A DNA stretch of 64,000 nt from Diadophis punctatus similis (lineage: Eukaryota > Chordata > Lepidosauria > Squamata > Dipsadidae), in contig JALIGW010000016.1 of the NCBI GenBank assembly GCA_023053685.1, positions 4,906,001 through 4,970,000 of the forward strand, in the 5' to 3' direction. This document shows positions 41,981 to 54,160 of the stretch, one piece after another (the stretch's first letter is position 1; each line of letters opens with the position of its first letter). Position numbers and translations under genes: made by a program. The notes under the pieces are model-generated. The model was not told the origin of the DNA and ran no database searches. It saw only the letters and a program-made list of their open reading frames with translations.

Positions 41981-44900
41981 TTTCTTCCTTCCTTCCTTCT
42001 TTTTCTTTTTCTTTTTCTTTTTCTTTTTCTTTTTCTTTTTCTTTTTCTTTTTCTTTTTCTTTTTCTTTTCTTTTCCTTTTCTTCTTCTTTTTCTTTTCTT
42101 TTTCTTTTAATTAATATAGTTCTGGGGGAAAATGCAATTTATATATATGCTTCAGAAAAAAATATTTATTAGAATCATCAGTCAACATGCTTCATGAGCT
42201 TCTCTGAGGCTAAGGAAGAGGATTATTTCTGGAGAACTGTAAAAGGGAATTAAAGAAAACCAGGGTTGGAATTTGGAAAAAAGTGCTTGTTGGAAAACCT
42301 TTGATACTTTATTTCTAAGGGAAAAGCTGCAAAATATCTATGCTGTTGCTATAGTTAGCCCATTTGTTTATTTCCCCACCCCCCTATAAATAACTCAAGG
42401 CAACAAACCTACATAATGCTCTTTCCTCCATTTATTTTCACCACTACAGCAACCCTATGAGGTGAATTGGGCTGAGAGAAAGTGATTGGCCCAAGGTCAC
42501 CCAGCTGGTCTTCATGACTAAGGCAGGACTAGAACTCACAATCTTCTGGTTTCTATCTTGGTGCCTTAACTACTAAACCAAACTACATCTCGGATGTGGC
42601 TGGTGAATGTTTAGATGGAAGGTGAAGACTAACCAGCATACCTTGTTAGAAGGGATAGATATTCTGTGTTTTTTCAGAAGCATTAAGAATGCATATTGTT
42701 AAGGAAAAAAATCATCTGAAATAAATTGTAATTGAAAAATCTAGGGATATTTCAGATCATATAAATCTTTTACTTTTCTCTTTTACTATCCATCTTATTA
42801 TGAACTTTGCTTATTATGGAATGGGATACTATTTTGTATTCTTTTTATACACTGGACCAAGTTAAAATGTTTAGAGAGTACCTGAAGTTAGTTAATTGAC
42901 ATGAAATTTTACAAACAACTCTAACTAATTTTTTTTTAAAAAAATGCTTATTCAAAACATGGTTGATAATATAGAATATATAAATACATGCCTCTAATCT
43001 CTATCCTATTTTGGGTAATTGACATAGCTCATGTGTTACATGTATTGAAAGCAATTACTGGTTTTTGACATGAAAATAGAAATTTTATTTAGCTCTCTGT
43101 GGTGAAATAGTATAGTATAGAAAAGAATAGTATATTGCCGTGATGGCGAACCTATGGCACGCGTGCCACAGGTGGCACGCGGAGCCATATCTGCCGGCAC
43201 GCAAGCCATTGCCCTAGCTCAGCTCCAGTGCACATGTACGCGCCGTCCAGCTGATTTTTGGCTCGCACGGAGGCTCTGGGAGGGTATTTTGGCCTCTTGG
43301 GGGGGGCATGGGAGGGTGTTTTCACCCTCCCCAGGCTTTAAGAAAGCCTCGAGCCTGGGGAGGGAGAAAAACGGGCCCACCGGAAGTCAGAAAACGAGCT
43401 GTTTCTGGCCTCCGGAGGGCCTCCAGGGGGACAGGGGAGGCCGTTTTCGCCCTACCCAAGCTCCAAGAAAGGGGGGGCATTGAATTATGGGTGTGGGCGC
43501 ACGTGCTTTTGGCACTCGAGGAAAAAAAGGTTCGCCATCACTGGTATATTGGATTACACTTCATATTATTTCTGTAAGGAGCATGTATTCATATTATCAA
43601 GTGACACTCATACTTAATTGCCTTATCTAAATGAAATCAAACCAAAACTCCTAAAAATGTATTTCTTTAATTACTCACAGATTCAGAGACGCTTGGGGAA
43701 AACATTACCAGCAACTCCTTACTTGAGTGGCTGAACACATTTCATCATACAGGAAATTCCACACATAGTGGCCAGAGTGGAAACCAGAGCTGGAGAGCTG
43801 TAAGCCAGGCAAACCCAAGTAGTGGAGAATTCCGATTTAGTCTTGAAATAAATATAAACCACGAACAGAACAATGATATTACTCCTGGGGAACAACTGGA
43901 TGAGTTCTTACATGGCCATTCCAGTAGAATGCATATGGAAAATAGACCTGTAATTGCAAATAGCCCAGTAGCCAGCCGAACTAGGAGCAGGACATTAGCT
44001 AATTCTGTTGGCCATGGATTTGTCTCATCAGGAATTGGAAACGCTAGTGGTTTGCTGACTCAGAATGCTGAAGAAAATTCTCGGTTCTTCTCTGGTAGAC
44101 TTGGAGCTAGAAGTTCAGCAAGTTCAACACCTAACAGCCTTTTAGACGACAATGAACACAACATCATTAGGCAAAGGAGAACACAGAGAGTGACTCCAGT
44201 ACGGTATCACAGAGGGAGAGCTAGAACTCGAAGAAATTCAAGGCAAAGGACGGAGGTTTTAAGATTAAGATCAACTTTTAGAGGCCAATTCCAATCTCTC
44301 TTGGAAAACGGGCAACCAATCAATATACAACAAATACCTGCAGGAGCTAATAGGGCACACACAACCCAGCCTTCTCCAGAACAAACTGAGGAACAAGCAC
44401 CATCACTGGGTGTAACTTTGGAAGAGGAAGCATCCATAAGAGCCGCAGCTGCATCTAGAAGGCATCCTAGTATTACATTAGATCTTCAGGTGAGGAGAAT
44501 TCGTCCCAGAGAAAATAGAGATTGGGACAGTATTGCTTCTAGAACTCGTTCAAGATCAGGCATGGCAGACAACTCGGTGACTCTCGAAAGTGATAACGAA
44601 GGATTTATTCAGAATGTTTCACGGTCTGAATATGCAGGAATACGGACTTACGTTAACACTATACGGATACCTCTTCATAGGGCATCAGATACTGGACTTG
44701 GTGAGTCTTCATCAGTGGCTGTCAGATCAATTTTAAGGCAAATTATGACTGGATTTGGAGAGCTAAGCTCCTTAATGGATACAGAAACAGGTTCTGAAAC
44801 AGAGAGGAATAGTCAGCACTTGTCAGAAGTACAGCCCCCAGTGCCTAACTTGGACACTTTAAATAATATCGATGTATTTAATGCAACTTCGCCTAGGGAT

Positions 44901-45302
44901 AGATTAACTGAACAAGGCAGCAGGGAAAGGCAGGGAGAAACAAATTCTATCCAACACCATCAAAATAATAATACCCCAAATAGCAGAGCTTCATTTGTTG
45001 AAAATGGAACACTTCCCATCCTTCGCCTTGTACCTTATCTTTTATTAGAAGAAGATTCCAGTGACAACTTGAGAGGGTTGACCAAAGACCAGATTGATAA
45101 CCTTTCTACCCGAAATTATGAGAATCCCCATTCAGATGATGATGAAATAAGTAAGACGTGTAGCGTGTGCATTAATGAATATGTTGTAGGAAACAAGCTA
45201 AGGCAATTACCATGCATGCATGAATTCCATTTTCATTGTATTGATCGGTGGCTTTCTGAAAATTCCACCTGCCCAATTTGTCGGCAACCTGTAGTAACTT
45301 AA
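40938..45302 (+). CDS. RNF6: RNF6, RING-H2 E3 ubiquitin ligase
   Basis: RNF6 is a nuclear E3 ligase related to RLIM; family members ubiquitinate proteins such as the androgen receptor and LIM-domain regulators. Coding exons are 40938-41127, 41739-41831 and 43681-45302, all GT-AG with matching phases, giving 634 residues (human is about 685). The conserved N-terminal block ERQWQQER...[21 protein letters not shown] lies at about residues 25-55, EWLNTF begins exon 3, and DLQVRRIRP and [16 protein letters not shown] are the central conserved blocks. The C-terminal RING-H2 has Cys588, Cys591, Cys606, His608, His611, Cys614, Cys625 and Cys628. The protein ends six residues after the last RING cysteine (RQPVVT), shorter than my memory of the human tail. 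The start ATG is one base inside its exon. Confidence 0.95.
41739..41831 (+). CDS. RNF6: RNF6 coding exon 2
   Basis: 93 nt, 31 codons in phase with its neighbours: [18 protein letters not shown]..., the leucine-rich/coiled stretch. Acceptor ACTCTTTTAG, donor GTAATA. A pure pyrimidine tract starts 25 nt after the donor. Confidence 0.93.
41856..42108. repeat. Pure pyrimidine tract: (CTTT)n then (CTTTTT)n
   Basis: About 250 nt with no purine on the plus strand. Tetramer CTTT up to about 41999, then hexamer TTTTTC to about 42065, then mixed. Starts 25 nt after the RNF6 exon-2 donor. Confidence 0.97.
42375..42590 (-). mobile_element. MIR-like tRNA-derived SINE
   Basis: Minus strand: A-box TGGTTTAGTAGTTAAGG, B-box GAGTTCTAGTCC, then CCAGCTGGGTGACCTTGGGC and CCTCATAGGGTTGCTG. 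RNF6 intron 2. Confidence 0.7.
43138..43543. mobile_element. hAT-type MITE (same family, opposite orientation)
   Basis: Left end CCGTGATGGCGAACC and right end GGTTCGCCATCACTG, with perfect 8-bp duplications GTATATTG (43130-43137 and 43544-43551). The interior is the reverse complement of the 28221 copy. It lies in RNF6 intron, 137 bp before the last coding exon. Confidence 0.92.
43681..45302 (+). CDS. RNF6: RNF6 coding exon 3 (RING exon)
   Basis: The large last coding exon, residues 95-634. Acceptor TTACTCACAG ends at 43680; the stop is TAA at 45300-45302. It holds the Arg/Ser-rich middle ([16 protein letters not shown]), the DLQVRRIRP block, the [16 protein letters not shown] block, [14 protein letters not shown] and the RING-H2 finger. 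Confidence 0.96.
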
Positions 45303-46510
45303 TATTGCAGGGAGTAGAGGAATCATCAAATCCAGGGGTCTTTTTTTTTTACTGACTTTGAATAATAAGAGAGGATGTTTTAGATATCGTTAAAGTAGGA
45401 TAAAAAGGATCAACCTAACTTCCAAGTACAGATATAAGAGGTATAAGAGTAAATATTCAAATTACCTTAATGAAATTATATTTTTCTATATAATTTTGTT
45501 ATGCATAGCACTTGTGTAATTCAGGATCTTATGTTATTAACGTACTTTTTATTGAGATTTCCATTTGTTTTCGGCAGTTATAAAGTAATATTATTCTATA
45601 AACAATCCCCCCTTTTAAGTTGCCAAAGAACAAACATTGTGGCACCTGGCAAAAAAGTACTTGCTATTTGAAGTGTTTTTCATATACAATGTATATTTTT
45701 ATGGACTACACTGCACATTTGGCTTTATTTAAATGTTTTATAGAAGTTTTGCATGCTTTTTATACAGTTTCTCATTGACACATTAAGGTTTAAATCTTAA
45801 GATCAACTGAAATTTAATTCACTCGACGGATTTGGGCAGTCCATATTTTAGCATATTACAGCCATGAGGTTAGAGTGGATGATTGCTAATCCATAGTTGC
45901 CACTTCTCTGGTCATTTCAGAACATTCAGAAAGGAAAGCGTATATTTAATATGGCCGTGCAGCACTTTGGCTACAAAAAGGAAAATGATGTTTTGGAATG
46001 TTGCAGAAATGTTCATGCGGTCCTTGGCAACTTCTTGAAAGTGTGGTGTCTTTTCTTTGGTCATACACCCATCTTCGTTCCAGATTAGTATAATCCCAGT
46101 TTAGCCTTGGGAAAGAGGCTTTAGTTAAACGAGTTGTCAAAAGATTATTGATACCCAAGCGCAGCACTATGTTCCTTTCAAATCCAAAGCACTGCACACC
46201 CAATATATGTAATGCATTTGGCAAACATGAAGACAGACTAATTTTAAAATAATTTTAATTTGTACATGAACAACGATCATACTTCCTTAACACCATGCAT
46301 GGTTCCTTTTTTTTAATAAGCAATACTATCAGTTTGCTGTGAACAAAAAGCATGTAATTATTGTTATCTTAAAATGGAGAACTTCCAGAGGACTTTGTTG
46401 TTAAGAGAAAATGTATGTTTACTGTAAGATACTAGAAACATCTGTATGCTTGGGTTGAAGGCATATTATACCAATATCTGATAAAGAAATAAAACTACAA
46501 AAATGGAAAA
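45303..46510 (+). terminator. RNF6: RNF6 3'UTR and polyadenylation signal
   Basis: AT-rich sequence without mobile elements after the RNF6 stop. AATAAA at 46488-46493 is the best cleavage signal, and the next recognisable element (a hAT-type hairpin) begins at 46691. Longer 3'UTRs are possible; another AATAAA occurs near 50272. Confidence 0.6.
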
Positions 46511-46690
46511 GTTGTGAATCATTTATGTCATCTAAAATATGAGTGACAAAATTGATGTACTGTTTGTTTCTTTCTTGCAGCTAGTTGAACCTGTTGAGCT
46601 TGGTTTGTAGTAAATAGCTTAAGGACAGGTGTATATCAATTAGTTTTAGAATGTCTTGTTTCCCCATAGAATGGGATGAACAGTATAGGG

Positions 46691-46825
46691 CAGTGTTTCT
46701 CAACCTTGGCAGTTTGAAGATGTGTGGACTTCAACTCCCAGAATTCCACAGCCAGCAACGCTGGCTGGGGAATTCTGGGAGTTGAAGTCCACACATCTTC
46801 AAACTGCCAAGGTTGAGAAACACTG
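46691..46825. mobile_element. Hairpin MITE, hAT type
   Basis: Ends CAGTGTTTCTCAACCTTGGC and complement ...GAGAAACACTG; arms span nearly the whole element around CCAGCAACGCTGG. Flanks GTATAGGG (46683-46690) and GTCTAGGG (46826-46833) differ at one base. About 180 bp after the likely RNF6 polyA site. Confidence 0.88.
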
Positions 46826-46875
46826 GTCTAGGGAGCCAGAACATTTCCTGAAATAATTTTTTTCTTGCAGTAGTA

Positions 46876-47423
46876 CTGTATTTTTTGGAGTATAAGACAC
46901 ACCTAGATTTTAGAGGAGGAAAACAAGGAAAAAAGTATTCTGAACCAAATGGTGTAGTAATATATTATTTAATAAAATACCAGTGTAGCAGAATACTTTT
47001 TACAACCATGTACACTTTTTACAAACTTTAAACTTGCCAAGTTTGAAGACCCTTGCACCCCTAACCCAGGGGTCTTCAAACTTGACAGCTTTAAGACTAG
47101 TGGACTTCAACTCCCATAATTCCTCCTCCAGTCATGGGGGGTATTTAGAAGGCAAAACACCACCGTTTTTGCAAAAAAGGCCCGTTTTTGCAAAAAATGG
47201 GGCATGCAGAGGCTTTGGGAAGCCTGCAGAGCGCTCCTAGTGGGTGGGGGAAGGCAAAAACGCCCCCACTTTTGCAAAAAACGGCCCGTTTTTCGCAAAA
47301 ATGGGATGCGGGGATGGGGCTTTGGGAGGCCAAAAATGGCTGTATTCGGTGTATAAGACGCACCAACATTTCCACCCTCTTTTGGGGGGCAAAAAGGTGC
47401 ATCTTATACTCCAAAATATATGG
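46876..47423. mobile_element. TA-flanked MITE, same family
   Basis: CTGTATTTTTTGGAGTATAAG at the left, ATCTTATACTCCAAAATATA at the right, TA at 46874-46875 and 47424-47425. The interior has inverted copies of GCAAAAA-CGGCCCGTTTTTGC and a nested hairpin MITE remnant. Confidence 0.78.
47030..47130. mobile_element. Hairpin MITE ends nested in a larger MITE
   Basis: A right terminus (CTTGCCAAGTTTGAAGACCC) is followed by a left terminus (CAGGGGTCTTCAAACTTGAC, then GGACTTCAACTCCCATAATTC). They sit inside the 46876-47423 element. Confidence 0.6.
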
Positions 47424-47487
47424 TACAAACGGTATCCTTTTTGATCACGGTAAACATGGGCCAGCAGTCTACTCCAGATATTAAAAT

Positions 47488-47530
47488 GATAAATAGCAAT
47501 AGCATTTAGACTTATATACTACTTCATAGT
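47488..47530 (-). mobile_element. Sauria-type SINE 3' scrap
   Basis: Minus strand GAAGTAGTATATAAGTCTAA followed by a GCTATTGCTATT tail, as in the SINE at 34259. Confidence 0.5.
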
Positions 47531-47758
47531 AGTATATCTGTGATCCACTATGGGTGGATCAGATGGTCTTTCCTTTTTCTCTCTCTCCTTATATCTCCAA
47601 CAAAAATAATGCTCAGTGGGTCCCCTTTTATTGTTTCCTCAATTAAAAAAAAGCCTAAACAAATGTTTCCTGTTCTTTATCTATACTGACCTCTATAGTG
47701 TTTTCAACAAACAACTGAGCATTAAATCTGAATACAAAGTAGAACACAGAAATCTATA

Positions 47759-48090
47759 GAGGTAATCCTTGAATTAGAACCACAACTGAGCCTGGAATTT
47801 TGGTTGTAAGTCATTGTGGTTGTTGAGCATGTAACCTGAACTCAATTTTACAATCATTTTTACAATGTTATTAAGCCAGTCACTGGTTGTTAAGCAAATC
47901 ACATGGTTGTTAGGTGTTGCTGTTAAATGAATCCAACATATCCAATGGGCATTTTTGTTGTTATCTAATCCAAAAAGTTGCAAATTGCAGTCACACGATC
48001 ATGATTGCCAAGAGATCACAGGATGTGTGTGTGGTAGTCATAACATCAATGACAGGTCTTAAGTAGCTTTTAGCTGCTGGTCATTAATAC
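47759..48090. mobile_element. Decayed MITE of the CAGGTAGTCCTCGA family
   Basis: GAGGTAATCCTTGAATTAGAAC, CACTGGTTGTTAAGCAAATCAC and AATTGCAGTCACACGATCATG follow the family order with many changes. Confidence 0.55.
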
Positions 48091-48342
48091 ATAATTATAT
48101 GTATTATAATACATTAATACATAATACCTGTATGTGTATCTGTGTGATCACATTCTCTCAAGCAAAAGGGAATCAAGTGAAATTACTTTGAGGGGAAGGA
48201 ATTAGGAAAATTCCTTTTGGGAGAGGATGTGGAAGGCAAATTTTGCTGTTGTTAAAGAGTCAAGGATTCCCCTGGAACACCATGGGAGGTATGCCAGCAT
48301 ATCCTTTTTTTCTGCCAATCAAGATGAGATTCCATAATTGAT

Positions 48343-48410
48343 TAATTAGATGCCATCAAGTCACCTTTGACTCCTAACAGCTGCAGATTCCCAACCTGTT
48401 CTTTCAACCT
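48343..48410 (-). mobile_element. Possible MIR-like SINE tail scrap
   Basis: GATGCCATCAAGTCACC...TGACTCCTAACAG resembles, in reverse, the tail block of the SINE at 26075. Weak. Confidence 0.35.
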
Positions 48411-49181
48411 GTCCTCCCCCTCGCCACCAATGGTGCACTCATTACCACTGTAACGGAGCCCAATGATCTTGTTGCTGGTTGCCCTCTTCTCTTTCTTTCC
48501 ACCTTTCCAGCATTAGAGCCTTTTTCAAATAGCTGGGTCTTCACATAAAATGCCTGAAGTAGGTTAATTTGAACCTCAAGGGAGAATTCTTGTTTGACTT
48601 GTTCAGTGATCCATCACTTTGCTTTCTTGGCTGCCCATGGTATTTTAGAGTTTTCTAAAATTCATAGGTGTCCATATCCTTCCTATCCTGCTTTTTTAAA
48701 ATCCAACTTTAGTTGTCAAAGGGAATATCATGGTTTGTTCAGTTCCAATCTTTCTAGGTATAGACATATTACAACGCATGAGCATCTTTTCCAAGGCCTT
48801 CATGGTTGCTAGCCTGCAGCTTGTTTACAAGAACAAAAACCAGAATTTAATTCCACTTTTCCTCTCAGCATCGTGTATGTCAATGTTAAAGGGCTTTTTT
48901 TGGAGGAGGGGGAAATCTGATACCCATGTTTAAGATGGAAAGCATCTAGACAATTAAAAAAAACCTCTAAGTAACTAACTTCTTAGAGCATCTGCAAATG
49001 GGCACACATGGTTTTAGAGACATATATGAGTTAGAATAGGAAGGGACTGGGGGAAGAAGAGTTCTTCCGTAGTCTACACAAGATGCTGTTGGTGAAAGGT
49101 GTGACCAGCTAAGCAGAGGCCTAAGAAACCAAGGACAAAGAATGGGGGAGGATCAGCGGTCATCTTCAGTGGATTGGGAAG

Positions 49182-49820
49182 ACATGGGGCTACCCTTGAA
49201 GAGTGTTTAGAGACTTCAGCTGGTTCAGAATGCAGCTGCGCGAGCTGTGGTGGGTGCACCAAGATACACCCACGTAACACCAATTTTCCGTGAGCTGCAC
49301 TGGTTGCCTATCGGTCTCTGGTCACAATTCAAGGTGTTGGTTATTACCTTTAAAGCCCTACATGGCTCAGGGCCAGGCTATCTTCGGGACTGCCTACTAC
49401 CACATACCTCCCAGCGACCGGTTAGATCCCACAGAGTTGGGCTTCTTTGGGTCCCGTTAGCTAAACAATGTCGGCTGGTGGGTCCACGGGGGAGAGCCTT
49501 CTCTGTGGCGGCCCCAGCTCTTTGGAACCAGCTACCGCCGGAGATCCGTATCATCCCCACCTTGTTGGCCTTCCGGAAAGTCGTAAAGACCTGGCTTTTC
49601 CGACAGGCCTGGGGATAGTGACCTTATGGAATGAACTAAAGAGGCTGCCCCTTGAATGTTATGAATGGTTGAAATGTTTTTTAATTTTAAATGTATTTTT
49701 TTAAAAAACTTGTGCTTCTGATATTTTTATACTGATTTGTTTATGTCTGCTGTAAGCCGCCCAGAGTCCTTTGGGAGTTGGGCGGCATAGGAATATAAAC
49801 AAACAAACAAACAAACAAAT
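49182..49820 (+). mobile_element. L2 LINE 3' end
   Basis: Plus frame with YTHVTPIFRELHWLPIGLWS, QFKVLVITFKALHGSGPGYL and ALWNQLPPEIRIIPTLLAFRK, then GAGTTGGGCGGCATAGGAAT and a (CAAA)n tail (49797-49819). 5'-truncated, intact reading frame of 123 codons. Confidence 0.88.
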
Positions 49821-49829
49821 GTTTTTTGG

Positions 49830-52800
49830 AAAAGAACCAAATCAGCGCCAGAACAATCCCTAACAAAGCAATCCTACTTTTAAAAAAAAGTGCTTCAGAG
49901 GCTAGCTGGGTTTTTCATAGAAGATTGAACTGAGAGCAGTATGTCTTTCTTCCCCACTTTTGACTAGTCCAAGGCTTTTCTTCCTTGGAAATATAAGCTA
50001 GTTAAAGAGGGAATAGCTTTATTATAGAATTGCAAAAAGCCTGCAATTAAGCAACTGGGGGAGAAAGGAGGTGGTGAAAACTGTGCATTTGACACATAAA
50101 AAACTTAAGAAATGTTTAGACAGAGGTGTGATAAATACATGCTGGATATTTTTTTGTTAAGTTTCCATATTCACATGTGCACACTGTACTCAGAACAGGA
50201 ACAAGACAGTATATACTACAGTGTATATACACAAGCACTTTCTGTTCTTTATTGTAATCCTTTGTAAACAGTAATAAATGTCAACTGTGATGAACTTCAC
50301 ACCCTGTGTGTATCTGGACTGCTTTCTTGTCCTTACGCACCCTCAACGGACAGATGAAAATCCTCTCCCCATCATCTCATCCATCAAATCTGTACGTTTT
50401 TAACAAACAGGTTTCCCCCTCTCTTCTGTATTTTTTTTTGTACCGGGTATACAAATGCTTTACAATTCTTATTTGAATTGTTACAAATTTGGTCATCTTA
50501 AAACTGCAAATGACTTGTTTTTGTTGTTTATCATTTATGTTATGAACAGTAGCATTTATTGCTGCAATTACTGTATAAACTGGTAGAGTATACTATGAGT
50601 ATTGGAAATATATGAGCATTAGCGAAGAACGTTGCTTTTGAATGGTTACAGTTTAAATTGAGATAAAACAGGTTTTTAACTAGACTACGCTAAGACAGGA
50701 TTCAACATAAATGTTGTATAAATTGATCTTTGGGGCACCGATAAAATATTTTGGGGAGGGAATGCAGTTGCTGCCAATATAATGTATTTATTCCTAATGT
50801 GTTTTCAAGCATGTTTATTGCATACTTCTGATAAAACTCTAAAAGCAGCTGAAAGTTCAAGTTAAAAAAGCAGACCGTCCTTTGGATGTCTCAGATTATC
50901 TAAAGGCATGGCACTAAAATACCAAAAGGAACATAAGGCTGTTTGGAAGAAAGAAGAAAGAAAATTTAGGCACAAATGTTTACAGTTCCAATTCTTCTAA
51001 AGACTAGATGTGATAGAAAGAGCTCAGGATTCTTGATGGAATGGCTAGGGACAAAAGCGGTTACCCAGTAACAAGAACAAAGCTGAGCCAATTTGATGGA
51101 ACCGTTCGGCTTCCCTTCTTTCTCTTTATTGCAAGCTACGGATTAGCTATTGTTGTTCCCAGCGCTGTTTGTCAACTCTTTATTTGAAGGAAGGGTATGC
51201 TAGACACATTATAAATAATACATAATATTGAGCTAGGGTGATATTCATTTCATAATAGAGTTAATCTACGATGTAGACTTTGATCATTATTTCAAACACA
51301 TCATTACTTCAGTGGAAGAACAGTAAGCTCAGTAGAAGGATAAACAACGTCAAGATACTATAGCTAGTATTTAAAATAATGAGCTACTAAATCATGTTTC
51401 CTTTGTTCCATTTCTGAATCAAGATACCTTTTTCACTGCATAGTTCATCTTGAACGATTAATTCTGCAGTTTTTTTGTGGTTTTACAAATGCAATATACT
51501 TCCGCATACTTTTTAGGGACTACAGCTTTTTTGATCATACTTGCAGAAAATTTTGGGATTTAAATCCCAGCATCTGAAGAGTGATGAGGAAAGCAATATT
51601 AGCATATGACATTACTATATCAATAGCCATAAAACTGTTAAAAGAATATAAAAAAGTGGATGAGAAAGGTCATAGAATTACCAATTTGCTGCACCCAATA
51701 TACTTACTAGATCAGTTGAAAGATTTTCTTAAATGCCGAAGAATTTCACATTTATGGCATCTTTCTATGACTTCTGGGAGCATCACAGTGTTTTCTCCTA
51801 ATACTTTTAAAATTTTCAAAGACAAAATCTTGCATGTTGAAGCACTTTGCCCGAGATTTTACATCAAAGTGTCTTAATCGGGTACCAAAACAGCTTATTT
51901 AATTTTCTCTTTTTCTTAGGCAATTGTCTCTTCCTCTTTGCCAGCGGGAAATAGTCAGTCTTGGAAAGTTCTGAAAGAACAGACTTGGGACCGAAGACTC
52001 AATGATTTTAAGCCCAGTCCAGCCCTCCACCATGATTTCAATACCTTTAATATTTAAACCTGCTTCAGAATTGTTCTTTATTTATTCCATGAGATTAACT
52101 ACTACTGGAGGAACTTGCTTTTTTCTGACAAAAAACCAAAACCAAAACCTAAGGAATTGAAAATAGTGATTTTCCGACTTCTCTCCGTTGGTCTGCAGCC
52201 AGCAAAGCTTTAGGACTTGAGAACTCTTAACAAGACCATTGGATTGTTCTCCCTACCACCACAATCCTGAAAATGCTTTTCTTTTAAAGTACTCTCAGAG
52301 TTTACAAATGGAAAGCAGTAGAGCAAACATTACTGAAAATCAAACCCTTGATCTTTTCCTCCAGAAAATCTGAGTTTTCTGCCAGTCATGCCTATACGAT
52401 TTATTGTGTTTAGCCCTTATAAAAATTATGATTGTTGATTGCCTATAAAAAGTGTTTTGGAGATATAAAAAGTATGTGCTATCCGCTTTGGAACAAAAAT
52501 AAGTAGCACATACTGGATCCAGCTCCACATCATTTAGAATTTGGGTTCTTTTATAAAATTCAATGAACATTAACATTAATCAGTGGGAAGATTAACATAT
52601 TTGTCACATGGAGGGGATCATTTTTTAACAATTCCCGCTTCCTCTGTAGCTATTGCACTGTGGCATCAACCACTAAACAGTTACCGGTAATCACTGCACC
52701 CACAGAGCAAGCTGACTCCTCACCCACCATGGGCCTCTTTGTTATCTTCAGCAGCACTTATTGCCTGCCCCTTGATATGCTACTAATGGTAGTAAGTGTA

Positions 52801-53287
52801 CCCCCCAGAAAGCCATCATTAGTGTTGGAGGGTAACCAAGGTTTCAAATGATGTTGCGTGTAGCATGACAATATCATGCAAATGACACAAGTAATTTATG
52901 CATCATTATGGTTTCCGTCAGATATCTACGGTATGTCTATCTTCATAAAAATTATTAACAAATGAATCCTTGTGATATGTTATTGTGAAAATAGGTTCTC
53001 ATGTTTTCAAAAGTAAGCTGCTGGAAATCTCTTACGATACTTCTCAGGTTTTCTACAAGTGGTAGATTTTACTTATCAGAAGTTTTTAAATTCCTGGGCT
53101 ATTAAACAGGTTATAGTTCAGCCTACTCTGGAGATACCTGACAAATGTTCAACTTCCGATATCAATATACTGCCTCTATTTCCTATCTGGAGTCTTTTTT
53201 TTTTTAAAAAAAATCTTCTGCCTTTAATTTTTTTGACTGATTATACTTTTTCTGTTTTGCATAATCTTAATTTGCATAAAAAGAAAT
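49830..53287. other. RNF6-ATP8A2 intergenic, mostly unassigned
   Basis: AT-rich with no firm repeat. Contains AATAAA near 50272 and the exon-like block at 51919. The expected SHISA2 gene was not found here. Confidence 0.5.
51919..52057 (+). other. Unrecognised open exon-like block
   Basis: After an acceptor-like TTTCTCTTTTTCTTAG (ends 51918), 46 codons stay open to TAA (ends about 52057) with a protein-like composition (SWKVLKEQTWDRRLND, FKPSPALHHDF). I do not recognise it. A 98-codon frame at 51581-51877 is just upstream. A frame this short can be chance. Confidence 0.2.
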
Positions 53288-53645
53288 AGTGTGATGGGTT
53301 TCTTGGCAGAGATGGGAAAACTGACAAGTCTATGAGAGAGAAATCTACAGATGCTTTTATTAAAGACCGCAGTCCGTTTATGGATCATATTATAACAGTA
53401 GAGAAAAATAGCTTCATGATAAAGGGTTTTATAAATTAAATAAGGGAAGATAATGATGAATTTAAGTAGTGATTACAGTGGAATAAAAGAATAAGATGGT
53501 TAATGAATTTATGAAGAATCTGAAGGGTGAAGTGGACTATATGTCTTTTAAGTTATATATTTAGTTTTATATTTTCAGCCTTATGTTTTTGTATTGTGTT
53601 TAATGTTTATTTTATGTATATAATTTTAATAAAGTTTATACAAAA
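53288..53645 (+). mobile_element. Possible LINE 3'UTR
   Basis: A-rich plus-strand sequence ending TTTATGTATATAATTTTAATAAAGTTTATAC, which looks like a retrotransposon 3'UTR with polyA signal. No coding motif was recognised. Confidence 0.3.
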
Positions 53646-54100
53646 TGGTCTCTAAATAATTTGTATTTAAGGCTTCTTTCGTGGTTTTTTGATGTAAGAA
53701 TTCTATAGACTTAGTCTTTCATGTTATTTCGAATTTGAAATATGTTAACAATAACTTTAAATTCACTGATCATTACAGAAAGAAATAAAAGAGATTAGAT
53801 AAAATTCTACTGCATGCCTTAAATCATTATGGCCATTTAAAAATATAATATCTGCAGAGCAATCTACATAAATGCCTTATTTTTAGGGAGATCTTAGTGG
53901 GCAGGAGAGCTGTTAAAAGTGAAGGAATAAACATAATGAATTGTAAAATATAATAATTGTTCAAACTTGCTGTAATTGCTGTATAAATTCTATCTGGCAA
54001 GCAATGGTTTCACTTTGGTTAATTATATTATGTCTTATGCAACCTTCACTGTACTGTAATTGCCTATTTGGTTAAATAATCTAATTTGTGTCATTAACAG

Positions 54101-54160
54101 AATAACAGAGTTGGAAGGGATCTTGGAGGTTTTCTAGTCCAACCCCTTGAAGGAAACCTG
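54101..54160 (-). mobile_element. CR1 3' terminus scrap
   Basis: AACAGAGTTGGAAGGGATCTTGG and CTAGTCCAACCCC are the reversed CR1 3' end. Confidence 0.65.

Noticed and set aside
45946..46224. 92-codon minus-strand frame in the RNF6 3'UTR
   Set aside because: No recognisable similarity; isolated frame in UTR sequence.
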